A program made the translations under genes and the position numbers. Shown piece after piece: positions 45,951-54,605 of a stretch of DNA of 64,000 nucleotides (its first letter is position 1; every line of letters begins with the position of its first letter). The notes beneath the pieces are model-generated. The model saw only the letters and a list, made by a program, of their open reading frames with translations. It did not search any database and was not told where the DNA came from. Source of the stretch: CAWCDJ01 sp963836015. GTDB taxonomy: Bacteria; Acidobacteriota; Terriglobia; Bryobacterales; Bryobacteraceae. The stretch is taken from the NCBI GenBank assembly GCA_963836015.1, contig CAWIIF010000015.1, forward strand, positions 1,736,001 through 1,800,000. The letters are read 5' to 3'.

Positions 45951-47570
45951 TCAGTGGGGCAGGCCGGGTCCGCCGAGCAGCTCCACAATGCCGGTGTGCC
46001 CCATTTTCGCGGCCCACGCGCGGGGCTGGGCCCACGGCTCGGCGCCTTCTTCCGCGGGAATCGCGCCCCGCTCCAACATCGCCTTGACCACACTCGCACG
46101 GCCCCACCGGCACGCCCACCCGAGAGGTGTGCTCTTCAGAATGTCGTCGCGCACGTCCATCCTGGCTCCGGCATCCAGGAGCGCCCGCGCGAACGCCTCC
46201 GCCTCTCCTTCGGTGACGTGCTCGCCCATCGCGGCGACTTCATGCAGCGCGGTCCGCGTGAAGCCTCCGGCCAGGTTCGGGTCGCACCGCTCCAGAATGA
46301 GGCGGAAGCACGCCAGGTAGGTTGACCGGTCGAACTCGCGATTGCCCGCGTACAGCCACGGAATGTGGTGCCAGAAACTGAGCGGCTCGGTCAGGCACCG
46401 GAACCAGCGTGGGTCGTCTCGCGGCCACTCGATCCGCTCGAGGGCCATGCGGACGATCTTCGGATCGCCGCCGCTTGCCCCGAAGCGCAGCAGTTCCTCC
46501 GCCAGCGCCACGCCGCTGTCATCCGCCAGCATTTGCCGAGCCAGGTCGGTCTGCCGGTAGATCGCCGCCGTATCCGCGCTCACGACACCGCCGTGGCGGC
46601 GCAGCAATTCGACCATCTCCCATTGCTTATGGCTATACGCGCTGTACACCGCCGAGCCGCTCGAATCCACATGCACATTCGGATTCGCTCCGTGCTCGAG
46701 GAGGATCTCAGCCATCTCGCGGCGTCCGAGCGCCGCGCAGGACCACAGCGGATACCCTTGCGAGTACGCCACCCAGTCGCCTTCGCCGGACGAGACGCGT
46801 TCATCCGGGTCGAAGCCGTAATCCAGCAGCAGCCGGAGTATTTCCGGCCGGTTGTGCCGCACCGCGACCGTCAGCAGCCCGCCGCCATCCCACCGCACCG
46901 GGTTCACCAGGGTCCCCTCCGCGTGCCGCGCGCGCAGCCAGGCGATATCGCCCGCCGCCACCGCCGCGCGGGCAGCTTCGTCGCCGGCCGCCTCCGCTGC
47001 GGACTCGCCCCTCGTTGCCTCGCCGCCCTGCCGCCGTTGCTCCTCTTCCTCGATGATGGCGGCGATTTCCTCATAGCCTCGCTCCTTCGCGATGGTCCAG
47101 GCCGCCGTCGCGTCACGGTGCGGATGAATGCCGTGCCGCGCATCGGCCCCGCGCCGCATCAGCAGCCGCACCATCTCCTGCGAGCGTTTCATCACCGCGT
47201 AGTGGATGGGCCGGTGCTCGTCGCCGTACGACATCGTCAGGTCGGCAATTTCTGGACGCGCGTCGAGCATCGCCTTCACCTGGTCCAGATCGTCCGCGAG
47301 TATCGCGCCGGCCAGCCGCCTGACGGTCACTCCGTCGACGTATGCCTTGAGTTTCGGCCAGCTGTCGAAGCCGTAGCTTCTGGCGATCACGAGCTGCGCG
47401 TCGTGCAGGGCGAAACTCTTTGCGTCCGCCGCGCGGTAATGTGCGTTGACCTCCGCGACGGCCGCCGCTTCGCCAGCCGTAAAACCGCGCAGCAGTTCCT
47501 TCGCCTGTCGCTTCAGTTGTTCGAGATCCGGATACTCCCGCATCCGCCGGGTGGGCAGTTTCTGCTTCAC
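45951..47570 (-). CDS. Ankyrin-repeat protein
   Basis: 539 residues. The N-terminal helical region (YPDLEQLKRQAKELLRGF and ALHDAQLVIARSYGFDSWPKL) is characteristic of a group of acidobacterial ankyrin proteins. It is followed by several ankyrin repeats: RPIHYAVMKRSQEMVRLLMRRGADA, WSCAALGRREMAEILLEHGANPN and STPLGWACRWGRASVVKAML at the end. It lacks a signal peptide, so it is probably cytoplasmic and mediates protein contacts; the partner is unknown. About 150 bp separates its start from the upstream TPR gene's stop, enough for its own promoter. Confidence 0.8.
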   Translation of the reverse strand: MKQKLPTRRMREYPDLEQLKRQAKELLRGFTAGEAAAVAEVNAHYRAADAKSFALHDAQLVIARSYGFDSWPKLKAYVDGVTVRRLAGAILADDLDQVKAMLDARPEIADLTMSYGDEHRPIHYAVMKRSQEMVRLLMRRGADARHGIHPHRDATAAWTIAKERGYEEIAAIIEEEEQRRQGGEATRGESAAEAAGDEAARAAVAAGDIAWLRARHAEGTLVNPVRWDGGGLLTVAVRHNRPEILRLLLDYGFDPDERVSSGEGDWVAYSQGYPLWSCAALGRREMAEILLEHGANPNVHVDSSGSAVYSAYSHKQWEMVELLRRHGGVVSADTAAIYRQTDLARQMLADDSGVALAEELLRFGASGGDPKIVRMALERIEWPRDDPRWFRCLTEPLSFWHHIPWLYAGNREFDRSTYLACFRLILERCDPNLAGGFTRTALHEVAAMGEHVTEGEAEAFARALLDAGARMDVRDDILKSTPLGWACRWGRASVVKAMLERGAIPAEEGAEPWAQPRAWAAKMGHTGIVELLGGPGLPH

Positions 47571-47720
47571 ATGAGCTCCTTTCCGTTGCGCCCGGTGTCC
47601 GCTTGCTCGGGCAGAAAAGAGTTCATCGAAACACGATCCAGGGGACGACGCTTCCAGGGGGACGCAGTCCTTTCCGCGGACACGGCGGCGCCCTGAAACG
47701 CGCCTGAGACATCATAGCAT

Positions 47721-48788
47721 TTACTTCAATTTCACCGGCGACGGACGTCTTCCTTCACGATCGGCCTTGCGCAGCAGGGCGGCCTGCACCCGGGCGTCGA
47801 TGGCGTCGGCCTCCTCCGTCCGGTTCATCTGGCGCAACAGGCGCGACTGGATGCGCAGCAGCGGGTCCATCACTTCGTCCGCCACCTTGCAGTCGTCGCC
47901 GATGCGGATTGCGCGGGTGTACAGCTCGCGCGATTCGTCCAGCTTGGCCTGCATCAGCGCGATGCGTCCGGTCTGGTTGAAGCTGCTCATCAGGAGGTTG
48001 GTGCGCATCGCGAGCGAGCGCTCCACCAGCGGCTCGGCCTCCGCGTAGCGCTGCTGGGCCGCGTAGAATTCGGCGGTCTTGTCGAGGGTCAGGGCGACCA
48101 TGGGGTGCTCCGGCCCGGCGCTGTTCTCCCAAAGCGAAAGCAGCCGCTTGTAGAGCGGCTCGGCCTCGGCGTACTTCTTCTGGCCGAACAGTACGTAGGC
48201 GAGCGAATCCACGGTAGCGATCAGCTCCGAGGCTTCGGGTCCATACGCCGCCTCGCGGGTGCGCAGCGCGCGCACCAGCAGAGCTTCGGCCTCCGGGTAC
48301 TCGGCATCGTCGCGGTGCATGGCGGCCAGCGAATCCACAGCGGCGAGCTCCTGAATGCCCTCGGCGGAGGGCGCCCGGTTCCACAGCTCGACCGCCCGGA
48401 CGAGCGATTCTTTAGCCGCCTTACGGTCCTTCGCCGCCAGCTGAAGCATGGCCAGCCGTGTTACATCCTTGGCCAGCTCATCGGGCTGGGCGACCCCGTT
48501 GTCCTCGTGGAGTTGAATGGCGGCCTGAACGTAGGCCATAGCATCCTCGGCCTTGCCGGCGGCACGCGCGGCGGAGGCGAGCTGGCGAAGCGTTTCGAGG
48601 CGCGCCTTGTCCTGCTGCCCCTCCTGCGAATCGAGGGCCGCCAGGGCGGCGCGGAGATCTTCAAGTGCGAGTGTATAGCTTCCCTGCGCGAGTTCCTGTC
48701 GCGCCTTCTGCATGGTGGACGACCAATCCTGGTCCGCGACCAGCGGCAGCGCTATCAGCGTCAGCAGCGGAATCAGACATCTTGCCAT
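47721..48788 (-). CDS. Secreted tetratricopeptide-repeat protein
   Basis: 355 residues from the ATG at 48788 (MARCLIPLLTLIALPLVADQDW), which gives a normal signal peptide; an earlier in-frame ATG adds 31 residues that overlap the amidase gene antisense-free and lack conservation. Six or so TPR-like helix pairs follow: AKDRKAAKESLVRAVELWNRA, DDAEYPEAEALLVRALRTREAAYG, GQKKYAEAEPLYKRLLSLWENSAG and AAQQRYAEAEPLVERSLAMR. The pattern of three consecutive repeats with conserved EAEPL is that of kinesin-light-chain-type TPR proteins. It probably acts in the periplasm as a scaffold. It follows the amidase gene by 10 bp on the same strand. Confidence 0.78.
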   Translation of the reverse strand: MARCLIPLLTLIALPLVADQDWSSTMQKARQELAQGSYTLALEDLRAALAALDSQEGQQDKARLETLRQLASAARAAGKAEDAMAYVQAAIQLHEDNGVAQPDELAKDVTRLAMLQLAAKDRKAAKESLVRAVELWNRAPSAEGIQELAAVDSLAAMHRDDAEYPEAEALLVRALRTREAAYGPEASELIATVDSLAYVLFGQKKYAEAEPLYKRLLSLWENSAGPEHPMVALTLDKTAEFYAAQQRYAEAEPLVERSLAMRTNLLMSSFNQTGRIALMQAKLDESRELYTRAIRIGDDCKVADEVMDPLLRIQSRLLRQMNRTEEADAIDARVQAALLRKADREGRRPSPVKLK

Positions 48789-48798
48789 CACGCAAAAT

Positions 48799-50190
48799 CT
48801 AGCGTATGGCGGATTCCGCGGCAACGGCTCCGCGCTCTTCCTCCAGCCGCACCGCGACATCCAGCAGGAGCTCGTCTTCAAAGGGGCGCCCCATCAGTTG
48901 GATTCCGACGGGCAGCCCCGCGGCCGTCAGGCCCATCGGAATCGTCAGGGCGGGGAGCCCGAGGACGTTAGCCACGACCGAAGGCATCATGGCCTGGAAG
49001 AGGCCGATCTCCTGATCGCCGATCTTCCACTTTCGCTCGCGATGGCGGAACGCCGTAATGCTGCTCACCGGCATGACCAGCACCGGGACATCCTGCATCT
49101 GGCGAACCAGGGAAGCCCGCATGCGGTCGCGCGCGCCCAAGGCGAGCAGTACCTGTTCCGAAGTGGGTGCGGGGGCGCCCAGGGATTCGAGCAGCGTCCA
49201 GTGAGCCTCCGATTCCCGCCCCTCGATGAGCTTTTTGGTTTCCTGTTGGGGCCACTGGCTAAACAGGAGCGCCCAGAGATTCGGCGCGCGTTCGAGGCCT
49301 CGCGGCGCGAACTCCTCGACCGGGAAGCCGGCGCCTTCGAGCAATCCGGCGGCGCGGCGGATGGCGCCGCGGATCTCCGGATCGACCGGCACCGAATAGA
49401 AACTGTCCCACACGCCGATGCGCGTTCCGTGCGAGGGCATTTTGCGCAATGCCGCCGGTGTCGAAAACGGATCTTCGGGGTCGAAGGCCGTCAGCGCGGC
49501 AAAGAGCAGCCGCAGATCCTCGGCCGTGCGGGCCATCGCGCCGGCCGTGCCGGTGAGTCCGCCGGGATATCCGAGAGAAGGGAAATGGCCGCAGCCGGAG
49601 ATGCGGCCCGGGGTGGGCTTCAAGCCCGCGATGCCGCAGAAGTGGGCCGGCACGCGGATCGATCCGCCGCCGTCGCTGGCCACACCGCCCGGGGAACAGA
49701 GAGCCGCGATGGCCGCCGCTTCGCCGCCGCTCGAACCGCCCGGAGTGCGCTCGTAATCGAGCGGGTGGTTCGTGCGCCCGGTCAGAGAATTGTCGGTTTC
49801 GTAGCTGGCCAACAAATCGGGAGTATTGGTCCTGCCGAGTACGATCGCGCCTTCGCGCCGGAGCTGCGCCACGGCCGCGGCATCCCGCGCGGCCGGATGC
49901 GAGCCACGCAGGCGGCTGCCCGCGCGGTTCGGAAAACCGGCCGTGTCGAAGCTGTCTTTGATGGTCAGCGGGACGCCGTGCAGGAGTCCCGCGGGCTCGC
50001 CCCGGACTGTTTCGGCTTCGCGCGCGCGAGCCTCGGCCAGCCCCTCTTCGGCGAAGACCTTGACAAAGGCGTTTAGTGATGGATTGCGCGACTCGATTTG
50101 CCGCAGATGGGATTCGACCAGTTCGACCGGCGATATCGCGCCGCTCCGCACCATCGAAACCATCAGGCACAGGGACGACCGGTACGGCAC
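48799..50190 (-). CDS. Amidase signature family hydrolase
   Basis: 463 residues. The Ser-cisSer-Lys triad is complete: Lys78 in LTIKDSFDTAGF, Ser153 in TPGGSSGGEAAA and Ser177 in ASDGGGSIRVPA. The wider signature runs from about 70 to 190, as in GatA- and fatty-acid-amide-hydrolase-like enzymes. It hydrolyses a carboxylic amide; the substrate is unknown. GatB or GatC genes are not nearby, so a role as glutamyl-tRNA amidotransferase subunit is unlikely. The start could be any of the early Met codons (residues 1, 10 or 13), the later ones matching typical family length slightly better. It precedes the TPR gene in a probable two-gene unit. Confidence 0.85.
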   Translation of the reverse strand: MPYRSSLCLMVSMVRSGAISPVELVESHLRQIESRNPSLNAFVKVFAEEGLAEARAREAETVRGEPAGLLHGVPLTIKDSFDTAGFPNRAGSRLRGSHPAARDAAAVAQLRREGAIVLGRTNTPDLLASYETDNSLTGRTNHPLDYERTPGGSSGGEAAAIAALCSPGGVASDGGGSIRVPAHFCGIAGLKPTPGRISGCGHFPSLGYPGGLTGTAGAMARTAEDLRLLFAALTAFDPEDPFSTPAALRKMPSHGTRIGVWDSFYSVPVDPEIRGAIRRAAGLLEGAGFPVEEFAPRGLERAPNLWALLFSQWPQQETKKLIEGRESEAHWTLLESLGAPAPTSEQVLLALGARDRMRASLVRQMQDVPVLVMPVSSITAFRHRERKWKIGDQEIGLFQAMMPSVVANVLGLPALTIPMGLTAAGLPVGIQLMGRPFEDELLLDVAVRLEEERGAVAAESAIR

Positions 50191-50256
50191 GATTTCAGTG
50201 TAACCTTGCCCGCTCCCGGACGGTCATGATGCTGATCGCGGGGGAGCGGGTGCCGG

Positions 50257-50769
50257 TTACCCGATCGGGATACGCCGGCTCTTGCGATGTTCTTCGGGAT
50301 ATGGCACGCGGATTTGCAGCACGCCATTCTTGAATTCGGCCTTGGCCTTGTCGGTCTCGGCGCCTTCGGGGAGCGGAATCCTGCGGGCGAAATGCCCGTA
50401 GCTGCGCTCCGTCGTGTGGATACCGCCTTCTTCCGTCTGTCTTTCTCGCTTCTTCTCGCCCTCGATCAGGATGCCATCGGCTGTCACTTCCACCTTGACA
50501 TCTTCTTTGTTCATGCCCGGAAGCTCGGCGTTGATTTCCAGGCTGTTGTCGCGCTCCCGCACTTCGATGGGCGGCAGCCATGTGCCGGTTTCGCCGAAGC
50601 CGCGCCCCAGCCCGAACGAGGTGCCGAAAGCGCGGTCCATCTCTTCGGTGAGCCGCCGCAGCATCGAAAACGGATTGAAAATATCGCGCGCGTACTCGCG
50701 GGCGGGAAGCGTCTCCTGCCAGCGCGTAGCAAGGCCGCGCGACGGTTCTTGTGTTTTAGTGTCTGCCAT
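50257..50769 (-). CDS. Small heat shock protein Hsp20
   Basis: 170 residues. A strong ribosome binding site (AAAGGAGG) lies seven to eight bases before the ATG at 50769. The alpha-crystallin domain occupies about 66-160: WLPPIEVRERDNSLEINAELPGMNKEDVKVEV, then GILIEGEKKRER, SYGHFARRIPLPEGA and the C-terminal IRVPYPEEHRKSRRIPI with the I-x-I anchor. It is an ATP-independent holdase that forms oligomers in the cytoplasm. The gene is divergent from moeA with about 95 bp between starts. No CIRCE element is visible there. Confidence 0.9.
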   Translation of the reverse strand: MADTKTQEPSRGLATRWQETLPAREYARDIFNPFSMLRRLTEEMDRAFGTSFGLGRGFGETGTWLPPIEVRERDNSLEINAELPGMNKEDVKVEVTADGILIEGEKKRERQTEEGGIHTTERSYGHFARRIPLPEGAETDKAKAEFKNGVLQIRVPYPEEHRKSRRIPIG

Positions 50770-50864
50770 CAGATCCTCCTTTCCTCATTGTCGAAATGCG
50801 CAGTGACGAGTTCAACCATTTCTCGCGTGCCAATGTAAAGCGCGATACTTGCGCCTACCCTACA

Positions 50865-52067
50865 ATGGAATTTGTGGCCACGTTGACGTTTTCCGAAGCG
50901 CGGGAGATGGTGCTCGCGACGGTGCGAGGCGCGCTGCCCGCGCTGGAGGCCGAGAACATTCCACTCGAAAGCGCGGCCGGACGCGTGCTCGCGGAATCGA
51001 TCCACGCCGACCGCGACACGCCGCCGCTCTCGCGCTCCGTGCGCGACGGCTTTGCGGTGCGCGCCATCGATCTGCCGGGCAGCCTGGAAGTGATCGGCGA
51101 AGTGCGCGCCGGCGAGCGTTTTGCGGGCTTCGTCGGGCCGGGCCAGGCTGTGGAGATCATGACCGGAGCGCCGGTGCCTGACGGTGCAGATGCCGTCGTG
51201 ATGGTGGAGCACACGCTCCGCGAGCAGGGGCACGTCGTGATCGATCGCAGCGGCGAGCCAGGCCAGTTCATCAATCCACGCGGATGCGAGGCGGGCGCCG
51301 GAGAAGCCGTCCTGCATCCGGGCCTGCGCCTGGACTATAGCGGAGCGGCCGCGCTGGCGGCGTTCGGGCGCGGCTCCGTCTCCGTTTACCGGCGTCCCGA
51401 GGTCGCCATCATCGCGACCGGAGATGAAATCGTAGAGGTCGGCGAGACCCCCGCGGAGTTCCAGATTCGCAACTCCAACGCGTACTCGCTGGCCGCGCAG
51501 GTGGCGCGCGCCGGAGGCGTGCCGAAAATTCTGGCGGTGGCGCGCGACACCGTGGAGCATACGCGCGAGCGAATTCGCGAAGGGCTCGACGCCGGCTTGC
51601 TGCTGCTTTCGGGCGGCGTCTCGGCCGGGAAGTATGACGTGGTGGAAGAGGTGCTCGCGGAGTTCGGCGCCCGGTTCTTTTTCGATCGCGTGCTGATTCA
51701 GCCGGGGCAGCCGCTGGTGTTCGGCAGCGCGTCCGGCAAATTCTTCTTCGGCCTGCCTGGCAATCCGGCCTCCACTATGGTGACGTTCGAGATCTTCGCG
51801 CGTGCCGCGGTGGAATTGCTCGGCGGGGAAGCGGAGCCGGCGCTGCACATGCCGTTCGCGAGGCTCACCCGGGAGTTCCGCCACCGCACCGGGCTGACCC
51901 GTTTTCTGCCCGCGCGGCTTTCCGCGGACGGCGCCGAGGTGACCCCCATCGACTGGCACGGCTCGGGCGACATTCCCGCCATGGCCCGCGCCAACGCCTA
52001 TCTGGTGGCAGATTCCGGCCGCGCGGAATATCCCCGCGGCGAATTGATCCGGGTGCTGCTCAAATGA
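50865..52067 (+). CDS. moeA: Molybdopterin molybdotransferase MoeA
   Basis: 400 residues from ATG 50865 (MEFVATLTFSEAREMVLATV). Family motifs: RVLAESIHADRDTPPLSRSVRDGFAVRA at the N-terminal region, EIMTGAPVPDGADAVVMVE, PEVAIIATGDEIVEVGE, LLLSGGVSAGKYDVVEEVLAEFG and FFGLPGNPASTMVTFEIF. MoeA inserts molybdate into adenylated molybdopterin to give molybdenum cofactor. Its end overlaps moaC by four bases, and moaC overlaps the mog gene in the same way, so the three form an operon for cofactor synthesis. Confidence 0.92.
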   Translation: MEFVATLTFSEAREMVLATVRGALPALEAENIPLESAAGRVLAESIHADRDTPPLSRSVRDGFAVRAIDLPGSLEVIGEVRAGERFAGFVGPGQAVEIMTGAPVPDGADAVVMVEHTLREQGHVVIDRSGEPGQFINPRGCEAGAGEAVLHPGLRLDYSGAAALAAFGRGSVSVYRRPEVAIIATGDEIVEVGETPAEFQIRNSNAYSLAAQVARAGGVPKILAVARDTVEHTRERIREGLDAGLLLLSGGVSAGKYDVVEEVLAEFGARFFFDRVLIQPGQPLVFGSASGKFFFGLPGNPASTMVTFEIFARAAVELLGGEAEPALHMPFARLTREFRHRTGLTRFLPARLSADGAEVTPIDWHGSGDIPAMARANAYLVADSGRAEYPRGELIRVLLK

Positions 52068-52537
52068 ACAAGCTGTCGCATTACGACTCGGCGGGCACGC
52101 CCCGCATGGTGGATGTTTCCGGGAAAGCGGAGACGCGGCGCACGGCGCGCGCGCACGCGTTTGTGCGCATCTCTCCGGCGGTGCTCGCGAGACTGCCGGA
52201 GAATCCCAAGGGCAATCCGCTCGAAGTCGCGCGCCTGGCCGGCATCATGGCCGCCAAGCGCACCTCGGAGCTGATTCCGCTCTGTCATCCGCTGGGGCTC
52301 TCGCACGCCGATGTCGAGGTTGCGGTCGAGGACCAGGGCGTGCGCATTGTAGCCGACGCGGCCACCACCGCGCAGACAGGCGTGGAGATGGAGGCTCTTA
52401 CGGCCGCCGCCGTCGCGGCTCTCACGGTTTACGACATGGTGAAAGCGCTCGATAAATCGATCGAGATTCAGGATCTTTATCTCCTCGAAAAGACGGGCGG
52501 TAAAAGCGGGAACTTCCGAAGGGAGGTGAAATCATGA
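52064..52537 (+). CDS. moaC: Cyclic pyranopterin monophosphate synthase MoaC
   Basis: 157 residues, normal size. Recognisable by MVDVSGKAETRRTARAHAF at the start, MAAKRTSELIPLCHPLGLSHADVEV in the middle, TGVEMEALTAAAVAALTVYDMVKALDKSIEIQ and the terminal LLEKTGGKSG. The Lys and His residues of KRTSELIPLCHPL and DKS form the active site that rearranges the GTP-derived intermediate into cPMP in the first step of molybdenum cofactor synthesis. It overlaps both neighbours by four bases (ATGA). moaA is not in the window, so the first enzyme of the step must be encoded elsewhere. Confidence 0.93.
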   Translation: MNKLSHYDSAGTPRMVDVSGKAETRRTARAHAFVRISPAVLARLPENPKGNPLEVARLAGIMAAKRTSELIPLCHPLGLSHADVEVAVEDQGVRIVADAATTAQTGVEMEALTAAAVAALTVYDMVKALDKSIEIQDLYLLEKTGGKSGNFRREVKS

Positions 52538-53031
52538 TCAATGCCGCGGTATTGACGATCAGCGATTCGGTGAGCGCCGGCACGCGCGTGGATCGCTCGG
52601 GGCCGGCCGTGCGTGACCGGTTGGAACAACTGGGCTGGAGCGTCACGGTGATGGAAGTGATCCCGGACGAATCCTCCGAAATCGGCGGCCGGCTTGCGAC
52701 CCTTGCGGATGGCGGCCAGGTCTCCGCCATCTTCACTACGGGGGGCACCGGCGTGGCGTGCCGCGATGTAACCCCGGAGGCCACACGGGCGATTCTCGAT
52801 CGCGAAATCCCCGGATTCGGTGAAATGATGCGTTCCCGGGGCCTCAGATCCACGCCGCTTGCAGCCCTCTCCCGTGCGATTGCTGGAACCCGCGGACGGG
52901 TCCTGATCGTCAATCTTCCAGGGTCTCCCCGGGGAGCCGTGGAATCCCTGGATGCTATCGTGGAATTGGTGCCTCACGTGCTGGAATTGCTGAAAGGCGA
53001 GACCGAGCACGTCCCGGCACAGCAGGAGTAG
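52534..53031 (+). CDS. mog: Molybdopterin adenylyltransferase MogA/MoaB
   Basis: 165 residues. The MPT-binding fold has AAVLTISDSVSAGTRVDRSGP at the N-terminus and the diagnostic FTTGGTGVACRDVTPEATRAIL in the middle, followed by LSRAIAGTRGRVLIVNLPGSPRGAVE. It adenylates molybdopterin before MoeA inserts molybdenum. The arrangement moeA-moaC-mog with 4-bp overlaps is a compact cofactor operon. The next gene starts 1 bp after this stop but belongs to another family, so cotranscription is likely though a functional link is not. Confidence 0.9.
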   Translation: MINAAVLTISDSVSAGTRVDRSGPAVRDRLEQLGWSVTVMEVIPDESSEIGGRLATLADGGQVSAIFTTGGTGVACRDVTPEATRAILDREIPGFGEMMRSRGLRSTPLAALSRAIAGTRGRVLIVNLPGSPRGAVESLDAIVELVPHVLELLKGETEHVPAQQE

Positions 53032-53032
53032 A

Positions 53033-54160
53033 ATGCACCGATTGATCTTCGCGACGTTTCTCTGCGGGTTGTTGCTTGCTCAGCAATCGTCTTCCGACCA
53101 GTCCAAGCCGGCGGCCGCTCCCACCCAATCCCAGCCGCCTTCGGACGACGATCTGCTGCGGTTTCGCGTAGGGGCCGAATACGTCGCCGCGCCGGTGCTG
53201 GTCTTCGACCGCAACGGCGATTATGTGAACGGGCTGCGGCCGGACCAGTTCCGCCTGTTCGACAACGGCAAGGAACAGAATGTTCAGGTGGACGTATCGT
53301 TCAACCCCATCTCCCTGGTGCTGCTGGTGCAAGCCAATGAGCATGTGGAAGGGCTGTTGCCGCAGGTAAAACGAATCGGCAACCTGCTGGCGCCGCTGGT
53401 GGTGGGGGACCAGGGCGAAGTGGCGTTAATCGCTTACGACGCGCGCATCCGCGTGTTGCAGGATTTCACCAACGACCCACAGAAGATCACACAGAAGGTG
53501 AGTACCATCTATCCGGGAAGCCAGTCGAACCGGTTGATCGACGCCGTGGTCGAGGGTACCCGCATGCTGCGCAATCGTCCCAAGAACCGTCGGCGGATCA
53601 TTCTGGCGATCGGGGAAACGCGTGACATCGGCAGCGAAGGCCGCGCCAGGGAAGCGCTCATCGGCCTGCAGATTCAGAACATCGCGTTCTACTCGGTGGA
53701 TATGTCGCGCTTCATGACTACCCTGACGGCGCCCACGCCCGTCGGCCGGCCGGACAACCTGCCGCCCGCTATGCATCCCCTGCCGTCGAACGTTCCGGCC
53801 ACCCCCACCACGGTGGCGCAGACCTACGGTTATAACGCCGGACGAGCCGAGTTCCTGCCCCTCATGGTGGAGCTTTTCAAGGATGCCAAGGCGGTCTTTC
53901 GCGACAACCCGGTGGAACTGTTCACCAAGGGAACCGGCGGCAGCGAATTCGGGTTCCACAATCAGAAGAGCCTGGAGCAGGCCATTGAGCGCGTGGGCGA
54001 AGAGTTGCACAGCGAATACATGATCAGCTACGCGCCCAACAACCGCGACGAGGGAGGCTTCCACGAGATCCAAGTGAGTGTCACCGGCCGTCCGGATGTG
54101 AAGCGCGTGCAGACCCGCCCCGGATACTGGCTAGCCCCGAAAGTGGGGGACAAAGAGTAA
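53033..54160 (+). CDS. Secreted VWFA-related protein of acidobacterial type
   Basis: 375 residues. A signal peptide (MHRLIFATFLCGLLLAQQSS) and a Ser/Pro-rich linker are followed by FRVGAEYVAAPVLVFDRNGDYVNGLRPDQFRLFDNGKEQNV, the start characteristic of the VWFA-related domain family known mainly from Acidobacteria. The A-domain core reads ISLVLLVQANEHVEGLLPQ; the canonical MIDAS DxSxS motif is not kept (QANEH instead). The C-terminus ends HEIQVSVTGRPDVKRVQTRPGYW. Metal-dependent binding is therefore doubtful. The role is unknown, probably at the cell surface. It starts 1 bp after mog. Confidence 0.82.
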   Translation: MHRLIFATFLCGLLLAQQSSSDQSKPAAAPTQSQPPSDDDLLRFRVGAEYVAAPVLVFDRNGDYVNGLRPDQFRLFDNGKEQNVQVDVSFNPISLVLLVQANEHVEGLLPQVKRIGNLLAPLVVGDQGEVALIAYDARIRVLQDFTNDPQKITQKVSTIYPGSQSNRLIDAVVEGTRMLRNRPKNRRRIILAIGETRDIGSEGRAREALIGLQIQNIAFYSVDMSRFMTTLTAPTPVGRPDNLPPAMHPLPSNVPATPTTVAQTYGYNAGRAEFLPLMVELFKDAKAVFRDNPVELFTKGTGGSEFGFHNQKSLEQAIERVGEELHSEYMISYAPNNRDEGGFHEIQVSVTGRPDVKRVQTRPGYWLAPKVGDKE

Positions 54161-54174
54161 GATTGCGCGGCTCG

Positions 54175-54520
54175 TTACGGACACAAGGCCGAAAAAACAC
54201 AAACCAGGCCCGGTTGGTTGCCACGTTTCGCAAGGATCTCCTGGCCCCGGTCTTCCTTGCGAATTTTCTTGCGAAGATACTCGATCACAACCCCCGCCTG
54301 TGCTGCCAGCGTTTCCGCTCGACATTTCACCTGCTCGGCCAGAGGAAGGCCCACTGCGTGTAATCTTTCAACAGGATCTGATGCGTTCGCAGGTACCTTT
54401 CCATGCCGCCGGCGAAGCAGATTCCGGGGAGAGTGCCTTGCACCAGCACTCGGTCGTAACACGACAGTACGCCCACCACGGCGCCCGGGAAACGTCGATC
54501 CAACACCTCTCGCCGACGTT
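54175..54520 (-). pseudogene. Truncated, frameshifted remnant of a conserved uncharacterised family
   Basis: Reading the minus strand downwards from about 54520, AVVGVLSCYDRVLVQGTLPG and ERYLRTHQILLKDYTQWA are seen. After a frame change near 54345 the sequence LAEQVKCRAETLAAQAG and LRKKIRKEDRGQEILAKRG with GLVCVFSALCP follows, ending in a stop at 54175. This order matches, from memory, the N-terminal third of a widespread family of about 400-450 residues that is often present in many copies in Acidobacteria and Planctomycetes. The remaining two thirds (LYHYW, HVRIQTWFPF region) are absent. It is a dead fragment, probably from a duplicated or mobile-like copy. It fills most of the gap between the VWFA and CPBP genes; the rest of that gap shows no gene. 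Confidence 0.55.
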
Positions 54521-54605
54521 TCTTATCGGCACTCGTGTGGGGATGAAACGCTTCTCCGTACGGCTGACGCTCACTCACGCCGCAGCCCGTGCGATACCCT
54601 GAAGG

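Noticed and set aside
50770..50864. CIRCE or other heat-shock operator between hsp20 and moeA
   Set aside because: The TTAGCACTC-N9-GAGTGCTAA pattern is not present and no alternative heat-shock promoter is clear.
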